Source: Plotosus lineatus (lineage: Eukaryota > Chordata > Actinopteri > Siluriformes > Plotosidae). From it: DNA of 64,000 nt. The first letter of the stretch is position 1. The number at the start of each line of letters is the position of its first letter. The notes below the pieces were generated by a model. It did not search any database. It was not told the origin of the DNA and saw only the letters and a list, made by a program, of their open reading frames with translations. Made by a program: the position numbers and the translations under genes. Positions 20,919-28,319 of the stretch are shown here, piece after piece. The DNA lies in assembly GCA_024760905.1 (NCBI GenBank), contig CM045734.1:867467-931466 (forward strand), in the 5' to 3' direction.

Positions 20919-21417
20919 TGTTGGAATAATTGTATGAATTATCACAGCTCTAACCTGTTTTGTTACTCACTAAGTATAAATGTTGGAAACTGCTTGTTGA
21001 GGTATTTTGCAGAAACACCTCTATCTCAAGGGGAGGCAGCCAAGTGGAAACAACCTTGAAGTTCTCACACAACAACAGGACGACTCTCTAACTGCAGCTG
21101 GATAGAGAGCCGAAATGAAAATTCTAAACAAGACAAAGTAGATAAGCATAGAACAATGATGGTCATGATGCTGATTTACATGCACCCCTCCCCTCTAGGA
21201 AATCAATATGATATGTGTAATTAGAAAAAGTAAAGAGTCAGTTAAATTCCGTGGGAAGAGAAAAAAAAAAAAAGTGAATGAGCTCGGTTTATTAGGGAAA
21301 GAAGGGAGGGACGGACTCCCCTGTCTATAAACTGAACGGCCGTGGATGAATGAACGTGTGTGAATGGAGGATGTAATCCTTGATTAACCTCCTCATATAA
21401 ACAACTGTCCGTCTGTC
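20919..21417 (+). mobile_element. Stray 3'-type LTR of another ERV family
   Basis: A purine-rich AACAGGAGGGAAA immediately precedes TGTTGGAATAATTG, as expected at a polypurine tract/LTR boundary, and the env relic lies just upstream. The roughly 500-bp sequence has promoter-like CTATAAACTG near 21325 and does not match the LTRs at 14722, 25661 or 14106. No partner 5' LTR is visible. Its 3' end is cut or obscured by a SINE fragment. Confidence 0.5.
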
Positions 21418-21658
21418 TTCCTTCGGCTTTTTCCCTTTCACTCAGGAGTCGCCACAGCGAATCATCTGATTCGCACATTTGATTTGGCAGAGGTTTTTAC
21501 GTCGGATGCCCTTCCTGTCACAACCCTTTTAGCAAGGGATAGAAACACGCTGACGACTTTGCAGCCTACTCTTTACGAAAGTCAGCAATGGTTCTTTTAC
21601 ATGCCTCTCACCATAGACAGTGAGAGACATGGCCCGCCTTTGATAACCCAGTTAGAAC
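21418..21658 (-). mobile_element. 5'-truncated tRNA-SINE copy
   Basis: The reverse complement of the SINE at 9822: it starts at the left with the RTE-type tail (CCTTCGGCTTTTTCCCTTTC, then GAGTCGCCACAGCGAATCAT) and includes CATGCCTCTCACCATAGACA. It stops inside the body near AACCCAGTTA, so the tRNA head is missing, as usual for 5' truncation during reverse transcription. Confidence 0.8.
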
Positions 21659-22060
21659 TGTGGGATCAATATGAGTTTTTGTTGATGCAGAGGCAAGAAC
21701 CCTCCGTCTGAAAAGGTAGAAGCTTGAGGGTTACCACAGAAATAATTAATCTTTGTCCCATAGGAAAAGATAAACCAGTGTTAGGACACCCTAGGTGCAA
21801 CAAACCACTGGTCCAAATTGGGTTAAAATGGGGGGTAAAACAGTAAACCTAGAGATGAATTATAATGTGGAGATTGGAAAGCAGTAGAAAAACAAGCACC
21901 TGATAGAAATAAATATTTAGATTTAGATAACTGTCAACGGACAGTTAAAGGTAACAAGATTAATAGAATTACAGGGAGCTATTAGGCGGAACTGTAAAAA
22001 TAATACAGAAAAAGAAAGCATTCCGATTACAAGTGGATGACAGGCCAACAGGGGGCCAAA
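21659..22060 (+). other. Retroviral-looking degenerate sequence
   Basis: Broken frames with PIGKDKPVLGHPRCNKPL and a possible NNTE glycosylation site suggest a decayed env surface region, but the match is weak and no frame is longer than about 30 codons. Confidence 0.25.
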
Positions 22061-22061
22061 C

Positions 22062-22222
22062 ATTTGCAATACACCTGAAAAATGGTCTGCATGGTGCAGC
22101 ACAAGAAAGAGTAATGCAGCTGGATGGACTGAAGGGCTCCCTCAGATTCCAAGCTATCCCCGCCGAGGGACATTTGATGCCAGATAATTGACTTCGGCCC
22201 ATAGAATGATTTGGGAGGGAAT
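22062..22222 (+). pseudogene. Gag matrix relic related to the outer provirus
   Basis: In one frame the sequence reads AAGWTEGLPQIPSYPRRGTF and then LTSAHRMIWEG, matching the matrix region of the outer provirus Gag near 26720-26840 (LAGWTEGLDQVPNFPRNGTF, LTSAHRMIYDG). A stop splits the two parts. It then jumps directly to protease sequence, so the rest of gag is deleted. Confidence 0.6.
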
Positions 22223-22660
22223 ACTCAGGTGCTCTCTCCTCTCGGTCAACTCGCTTTGTGGGTATTGATGGGGTTCCTTTCTCGTCACAGCTTACACCCC
22301 CGCTCCCTCTGCGTTGTCCCGACGACCCCTCTCTCGATGCATTATAAATCACTTATTCTTTTGTGTATATGCAGGAATGTCCGTTTAATTTATCCGTTAG
22401 TGATCTTATGAGCCTCCTCGGCTTACAAATTTCTTTTCATGGTTCGAGCATGATCATCTCCACATCAGAATCTCTGTCCCCTTCTTTGATTGCATTAACC
22501 TCCTGTGAATTACCTTTTAATGTTAACGCAGCATGTGCAGTGAGTGAGGTGGCAGAGCAGTGTTCTCCCCTGGATCAACTGCCCAGGACGTTATGGGTCG
22601 AGCATAAAAATGATGTGGGCTGCGTCGATTGTACTCCTTATGAGGCTAAGTGTCCCTGTA
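22223..22660 (+). pseudogene. Retroviral protease relic
   Basis: Fragments match the protease of the outer provirus: STRFVGIDGVPFSSQ, then in another frame YMQECPFNLSVSDLMSLLGL and WVEHKNDVGCVDCTPYEAK. The active-site DSGA segment is missing, lost with the gag-pro deletion. Frameshifts occur near 22320 and 22660. Confidence 0.65.
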
Positions 22661-23480
22661 GAACCAGACACTCGGCCTCTGTTTGCATTTACACATAGGC
22701 AGCAGCAGTACACCTGGACACGCCTCCCACAGGGTTTCATTGATTCTCCTGCGGTGTTTGCCATCGTTGTACGGGACGCACTAGGGTGCTTTGTTCCCCC
22801 TGATGGTTCCTGTGTCCACGCCTATGCAGATGACTTCGGCATCAAGCTCCGAGATCTGTTTTCAAGCCACACTTGCAGTCCTTCAGCTCTCTCGGGTCTC
22901 AAAGAAATTGAGCCAAGATCGCGTCAAGATCAACATCGACACCCAGCGACCGGCTACCAAGCATGCCTTACTTGCTTTCCTGGGGTTGATCAAGTACTGC
23001 AGGCAGTGGATCCCAGACTGCTCTCTCTATGACAAGTGCCTCCGGTCCGCAATCCACCACACGGACCCACTCCAGCAACCACTCGTTGCTTCAAAATGCC
23101 TTTGCAGCCCTCAAAACGGCCCTCTGCTCGGCTCCAGCTCTGAGCCTGCCGAACTATGAACTGTCATTCCACCTCTACGTTGCCCATCAAGGGGGAACTG
23201 CCTCTGGGGTGTTGGCTCAGGAGCATGGCGGGGGGGATGAGGCCCTGTGCTTTCCTTTCAAAAACACTAGACACTGTAGCTCAAGGTTTACCTGCGTGTC
23301 TTCGTGCTGTGGCTGCCTGTGTGTTAATGGTTTTCGACGCCAAGAGGATCGTCTTGTCGCACCCTTTGATTTTACACTCACAACATCAGGTCCAACAGAT
23401 CCTACGAAATTTAAATACACAACACATGTCATAACAGCGCAGGTCAGGATACGAGACCATTCTATGCGCCACTGATAACC
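22661..23480 (+). pseudogene. Retroviral reverse transcriptase relic
   Basis: The RT lacks its N-terminal fingers, because sequence from the pre-RT region joins directly to PLFAFTHRQQQYTW. It keeps WTRLPQGFIDSPAVF and HAYADDF, so unlike the outer provirus it retains both catalytic Asp residues of the YXDD box. The connection domain (LAFLGLIKYCRQWIPDCSLY, then CAFLSKTLDTVAQGLPACLRA) follows in shifting frames to about 23480. At least three frameshifts and one deletion make it inactive. Confidence 0.75.
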
Positions 23481-23815
23481 TCACGATTAAATCTACTTCT
23501 TCTCTTGATACCGTGGCTCACGCCTTACAGCGTCTGCTTAATACTCAAGATGACTGTGAGCCCTGCCCTCACGACTGTTTGCAGGAAATTGTTGTTGCTA
23601 CAAGCATTAGGTCTGATTTGTGTTCTACACCTTTACCTACAGGTGAGGTCCTGTTTGTGGATGGGTCATGCTCTAAACCTGCCGACGGTACCTATATGCC
23701 GTCTGCTGTCTTCCAGGTATAGTGATCGAATCTCATTCACTCCCCTTTACGTCTGCTCAAGCTGGAGAATTGTTTGCTCTTACTCGTGCGGACATCTTAT
23801 CTGCTGACCAAGAGG
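23481..23815 (+). pseudogene. RNase H domain relic
   Basis: The frame shows GEVLFVDGSCSKPADGTY (first catalytic Asp) and then, shifted, SLPFTSAQAGELFALTRADI (catalytic Glu). It then breaks off and joins integrase sequence, so the rest of RNase H and the integrase zinc-binding N terminus are deleted. Confidence 0.68.
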
Positions 23816-24600
23816 TAGACAGATGCATAACATGCGCACAGAATAATTCTTCTAAGCCTCTGGCAGTGCATCAACATCTGCCACAACCAAATACACCATT
23901 CCAGGAATGGCAAATTGGTTATACCCACATGCCAAGACAGAGACCATATAAAGATCTATTGGTATTGGTTGATAAATTCTCACGCTGGGTGGAAGCTTTC
24001 CCATGCAGCATTGAGAATGCTAGAGTGGTGGTTCAGAAATTGACACAAGAAATTATCCCACGATATGGAATTCCGGTGGGACTAGACTCGGACAGAGGGA
24101 CCCCCTTCATGGCCAAGGTAACCCAACTGCTCGCAACAGCACACACTTGATTCCACACGAACTACAGACCGGTAGACCATTTCCTGGACCACAAACAGCA
24201 CTGGACACTGACCCACAAAACCTAACCCATAAACAATACTATCGTGAATTGCAAAGTCAGATCAAGTGAGGGAGCAGTACCAGGCATCTACCGGCGGCCC
24301 TCCAGACACAGAGTGGGTCCTCCTGAAAGTCCTCAAGCGAAAGTGGACGGAGCCAAGGTGGACAGGACCCTACAAGATCAAAGAGCGCATCTCGCACGCC
24401 GTCCGGCTGGACAGTAAGGGTGACACCTGGTATCACTGGAGCCAGTGCGCAGCAGCAGAAGCTTCCGCCAGATCACTCGTCAACACACACAGGGACCTGT
24501 GTGAAGCAGCAACCTCATCACCAGCCGGTGACGAAGAAAAGACCACCAACAGCGCAGGGCAGAATAATCCCTGGATGGCAAAAGGGGGTGAGGTAGTCTA
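23816..24600 (+). pseudogene. Integrase relic
   Basis: The zinc-finger remnant CITCAQNN is followed by the start of the catalytic core: FQEWQIGYTHMP (the usual D of WQIDF is changed to G), RYGIPVGLDSDRGTPF (second Asp). The region holding the catalytic Glu is missing; the frame ends at 24150. After a gap, a C-terminal domain with KRKWTEPRWTGPYKIKER (GPY-type motif) is open from about 24266 to 24600. This C-terminal piece is not alike in the outer provirus and may come from a different ERV, supporting a mosaic origin. Confidence 0.65.
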
Positions 24601-24880
24601 ACCCTCACCCTCACCCTCACGGCAAGGCGGAGGAACAACGCGCCCCTGCAACAAGTAGCGTGCCAAGCTACCAACGCAAGTTTGAAGAGTGTTATTCCAA
24701 TTATATTGTTTTTAATTATCTTGTAATGTGCTTTTGCTTTGAGTTGTATGACATAGTATTGAAGGTCGTAAGCTCTTTAAGGTGTAGCGCGTGACCCTCC
24801 CTTGAATACAGTGAAGAATTTACTCTGTCATATTGAAGGTTTAGCTTGCTAGTTTCTATATGGAAGGTAAAGCCAGATGG
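24601..24880. other. Spacer, no clear feature
   Basis: Contains three CCCTCA units near 24602 and otherwise unassigned sequence between the integrase and env relics; most of the surface-subunit gene is missing here. Confidence 0.3.
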
Positions 24881-25468
24881 GGTCTCTCCTCGAGTCCACT
24901 GATGTGTATTTATATCCATTATAATGTTCAATGCTTGACCAATCTTACCAGGGATGCCATGGAAGGACAGGCAGCCGAGCTCAGGGCCAATTCACTTATG
25001 ACATATCAAAACCGCATGGCTATAGATTTTTTACTTAGTGCCCACGGGGGCGTTTGCTCCATGTTTGGGGAAGAGTGCTGCACCTTCATACCCAATAACA
25101 CCGCGCCAGACGGGTCTGTCATGAAAGCCTTGGACGGGCTGCGGACTCTGGCCACCGAACTGAAGGAACACTCAGGGGTTGATAATGTTATACTTGATTG
25201 GCTGGACTGACACTTTGGTAAGTGGAAAGGTTTGATCGTTTCAGTTGTGATATCCATCATTTCGGTGGCCGGATTCCTCGCCCTGTGTGGCTGCTGCTGC
25301 ATCCCCTGCATTCGTTCCCTATGTATTAGGTGCATCTCTTCCACTCTGGAAAAAGGGGGCCCTCTTCCTCCCCCTCCATATCAATTTCCTCAGTTGTTGG
25401 CCGAGTCGGAAGCTCTCCTTTTGCCGGGGTCTCTGGTAGATGAAGTCGCACTTAGACCCCAGTTCTGA
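24881..25468 (+). pseudogene. env transmembrane-subunit relic, second copy
   Basis: Open over most of its length: YQNRMAIDFLLSAHGGVCSM leads into the CX6CC motif at 25055-25081, then NNTAPDGSVMKAL and the ectodomain end. A TGA at 25208 after LDWLD separates it from HFGKWKGL and a membrane anchor (LIVSVVISIISVAGFLAL), which is followed by a cysteine-rich CGCCCIPC patch and a proline-rich tail with PPPPYQF ending at 25468. In a complete protein this subunit anchors the envelope and drives fusion. Here SU is absent, so it is only a remnant. It lies 190 bases before the polypurine tract, the normal place for env. Confidence 0.8.
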
Positions 25469-25648
25469 TTAGATTTTCCTATGGGCAATTTTACATGCAG
25501 TTAGAGTTTTTATAGATACATATTTGCTTAGATCTTTACGAATTTCATAATTGCCTTTTATATAACTTTTCTATTTGCTTGTGTACGTTTTCTCCGCTGT
25601 TCTATTTTTGTTATGAATGGTTCCTTGGTTGATCTGCTAAAGGAGATC
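25469..25648. other. Retroviral 3' untranslated spacer
   Basis: AT-rich sequence between the env stop and the polypurine tract of the inner unit. No open frame or further motif is seen. Confidence 0.4.
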
Positions 25649-25660
25649 AAAAGGGGGAAT
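25649..25660 (+). promoter_or_regulatory. Polypurine tract of the inner unit
   Basis: CAAAAGGGGGAAT directly before the TG of the LTR is a standard plus-strand primer site for retroviral reverse transcription. Confidence 0.8.
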
Positions 25661-26220
25661 TGTAAAAGTGTATCACATTATCATGTTCTCTGCTGCACAT
25701 ACTGTTTTATATAACTGTATAATGGTGCTTTATTTTTCTATGTTTTGCTATACTTAAAGGTTTGTTGAGAATGATCAAATGGAATACTTAAGGGCCCATT
25801 CTTTGTCTGTTGTAAAAGTGCATACTTAAACAGAAGTGCATGCTGGGTACCCGTGCCACACCGAGACTTTCACTGTCAGGGTGATCTTCAACAGACCAAA
25901 TAGTTTCTAGTTGTAAATACTTCGAGGTCAGGAGGTGGGGGGTGTTTGGGGGTTGTGACGCTCCCGAAAAGAGCCCAGATGTATCGCATCCTGTTGAGAT
26001 AACAACGCATCAAAGACCCAGTCACAAACCCGGAAGGAGGAACCTGCTCTGCAGCTTTTAAAAGCACCCCCCCGCGAGGGAGACCTCAGACCTTAACTCG
26101 CATTTCTTTTATGCATGTTTGTTGGGTCTCCGTCCTCTGCAGACGACGCAATAAAGCTTCTCATATTCAACTCAAAACCAGTCTCCAGTCGTCTTCTTCC
26201 ACATTCAACGGATCCTAACA
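25661..26220 (+). mobile_element. Inner unit 3' LTR
   Basis: 560 bp, TGTAAAAGTG to CCTAACA, with the 14 bases missing from the 5' copy. AATAAA lies near 26150. It is followed by ACTT, the 4-bp target duplication, and then by the remaining end of the outer 5' LTR. Confidence 0.9.
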
Positions 26221-26245
26221 ACTTCGACTGAGAAAAATTCCTACA
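26221..26245 (+). mobile_element. Outer provirus 5' LTR, last part
   Basis: Bases 26221-26224 are the ACTT duplication. The rest (CGACTGAG to CCTACA) completes the outer LTR, as shown by ACTTCTACTGAG...CCTACA at the end of the 3' LTR (33695-33720). Confidence 0.88.
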
Positions 26246-26248
26246 ATT

Positions 26249-26266
26249 TGGTGACCCCGACGTGAT
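26249..26266 (+). promoter_or_regulatory. Primer-binding site for tRNA-Trp
   Basis: TGGTGACCCCGACGTGAT begins 4 bases after the LTR and is complementary to the 3' end of tRNA-Trp, the primer known from avian leukosis/sarcoma viruses. Inference: the outer family starts minus-strand synthesis with tRNA-Trp, unlike the inner unit. Confidence 0.9.
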
Positions 26267-26328
26267 ACTCCTGATCAGGTAAGACAAGATTCGCTTGACT
26301 ACCTGGTTAGCAGTATTTGAGCATCTGT

Positions 26329-26520
26329 TATCCCCTTTTTCTAAGGGACGGTTTATCCCCTTCTCTAGAAGGGACGGTTAGCCTCAGTTGCTATAACTGG
26401 GACAGTTATCCTCAGTTGCTATAACTGGGACGGTTATCCTCAGTTGCTATAACTGGGACGGTTATCCTCAGTTGCTATAACTGGGACGGTTATCCTCAGT
26501 TGCTATAACTGGGAAGAGCG
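26329..26520 (+). repeat. Seven-unit stem-loop array in the outer leader
   Basis: Seven units end in a GGGAC(G/A)GTTA-type spacer. The first two have stems CCCTT/AAGGG (26334-26348 and 26359-26374). The next five are exact 28-base repeats with stem CAGTT/AACTG around the loop GCTAT (stems starting at 26386, 26414, 26442, 26470 and 26498). Stem sequence differs between the two groups but pairing is kept. It occupies the same place between primer site and gag as the array in the inner unit. Confidence 0.75.
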
Positions 26521-26634
26521 CTATACAAATACTAAAAAAAACAACTAAAAACGAAAGAAAGAAAAAAGAAGGTGCCCCTGTATTCCTGTATGCCAACGTA
26601 TTTTTTCTGTTGTTTTGTTATTAGAGGGTAAACA
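26521..26634 (+). other. Outer leader up to gag, with possible splice signals
   Basis: A-rich stretch, then TTCTGTTGTTTTGTTATTAG, which looks like a pyrimidine-rich splice acceptor about 14 bases before the gag ATG. Its use is not known. Confidence 0.3.
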
Positions 26635-28319
26635 ATGGGAAATTCCTACCCAAAGCCTAATCCCGGGGAAACCCCCAAGGAATGGATGAATAAATGTGGT
26701 CTTGCTTATTATACTGAACCATGGCTTAGTAATCTAGCCGGATGGACGGAGGGACTAGACCAAGTGCCAAACTTCCCTAGAAATGGGACTTTTGATGCAG
26801 GATTTCTGACATCCGCGCATCGCATGATTTATGATGGATTGGGCAACCCCTCCTGGGATTATGAATACATGAAGGAGGATTATGTAAAATGGTATGAGAT
26901 GCGCTCGTATTGGTTAAAACTTAAAAAGCTCTTCGAGCCCAAGAAGGTGACTCAGAGTGTCCCCAAACCTAAATTAATGAGTAAAGAAAAGGGAAAAGGG
27001 AAAAATACCAAAAGTCCAGCTTGCTGTTTAAAACTGTGTCCCCCGTAACTCCCCTGTCGGCTCCCCCACCCTATCCAGTAGGATCGGGGGATATAGTCCC
27101 GCTACCCCCCGCTGACCCTAAGCCAGCGGAGGTCCCCGCCTTATACCCAACCCTGCTCGCTGCCGAAGGAGGAACCCCCGGAGCCGGAGCGTGACCTAAA
27201 ATTAAATCAAAACAAAGACCCAAGGTTGTGATTCCCTCCCCGCCTCCGCCAGTGAATGAGGAAGACTCTGAAGATACATCGGGGGATGAGGATTCGGACT
27301 GGGAAAACTCTCAGCCCGATCCTCCTCCTCTCTCGAAGCCACCTAAACCTAGAGCAGTGAATAATGTAGCTTGTATATGGCAAAATAGGGGAAGGGGTAT
27401 CGTTGTGGAACCACCGTCCGTGGCTGCACTCAAAGACATTATCTCCATGCTCCCTGGCTTGGACACACCCCTGGCCTACGTAGATATGCTTATACGGTCC
27501 ACTAGGTATTGCCAACTAACGGGAGGGGACTATCGCTTTATCCTGCAGTCTACCCTAAAGGAAGCATACAATGAGGCTGTGGTCCTCCAGAATGTCCCCT
27601 GCTTGGACCCCAGAAACGATGAGGTGACTAACGAAAAAATAGAAGAGGACAGGGAGGAAGAGGGGCGTCGTCAGACTCGTTATCATTCCTCGCTCTATTG
27701 GAGAGATAATCCCGACGCATTAAAAACCTTGCGCACGCAACTTACGGCTTATCTAGTCTCCCGACAGGAGGGAGCTTGCGATCTTTCACACGTAACTAAT
27801 TGTAAGCAGAAGCGGGGTGAACTAACTTCGGTATTTTGGAATCGCTTTACTGAAACTTGGTGTCATGTAGGAGGATTTGATCTTCGTACCGAAGAGGCAA
27901 ATTCTATGTTCGTGTCCAGTTTTTTAAGTAATTGTCTCCCAGAGGTCCAGAGCACACTTAAACCGCATTTCACAGATCGTCAACGTCTCATCGTTAGAAC
28001 TGATGGAGAAAGGGTTCGTATGTTAGAATCAGATGGACTATTGAATGTGAAGAAGAGGGTTCTGCTGGCGATGGCCCTCCAGGGCCCTCGTGATAAGAAT
28101 AGGGGAAGGGATTCGTATAGAAAGACCGGAAAGTGTCATTATTGTGGTATAGAAGGGCATTGGAAAAAAGAGTGTAGCAAGAGACAGAGAGACGAACGTA
28201 ATTCTGCCTCTTGGACCCACCAGGGAGACAACCCGTCTCGCCCCCCCCTCAGTTTCCGCAGGCGAATCGCCAACACGGCCATACCCGCGGGAGCACGAAT
28301 AGGGATGCTCGCGGAGTAG
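26635..28319 (+). pseudogene. Outer provirus gag, one frameshift and one stop
   Basis: Gag forms the virus core. The start MGNSYPKP has a glycine at position 2 fitting N-myristoylation and membrane targeting. The matrix part is open to 27048. The frame then shifts near 27020 to one holding a proline-rich stretch with APPPYPV (PPPY late motif), a TGA at 27192, and a long open part (27228-28319, 363 codons). This last part contains the acidic-proline linker, the capsid (VAALKDIISMLPGLDTPLAY; LSHVTNCKQKRGELTSVFWN, in the place of the major homology region) and a nucleocapsid zinc knuckle CHYCGIEGHWKKEC (CX2CX4HX4C). It stops with TAG at 28317. Layout and single knuckle fit a gammaretrovirus-like or epsilon-like ERV. 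Confidence 0.85.

Larger units (their letters stand above)
14722..26220 (+). mobile_element. Inner retroviral unit (mosaic ERV) inside the outer 5' LTR
   Basis: Two homologous LTRs (14722-15269 and 25661-26220), both TGTAAAAGTG...CCTAACA, bound an 11.5-kb unit flanked by ACTT at 14718-14721 and 26221-26224, a 4-bp duplication typical of gammaretrovirus-like integration. It has a tRNA-Pro primer site at the left and a polypurine tract at the right. The interior is not a simple provirus. It contains a gag relic, an env relic split by a LINE, a different LTR, a SINE fragment, then gag/pro/RT/IN relics related to the outer provirus, and a second env transmembrane part. Later insertions and recombination must both have contributed. 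Confidence 0.85.

Noticed and set aside
26380..26520. Evenly spaced 28-base direct repeats resembling a CRISPR array
   Set aside because: The units are contiguous with no variable spacers, and they lie in a retroviral leader of a vertebrate genome.
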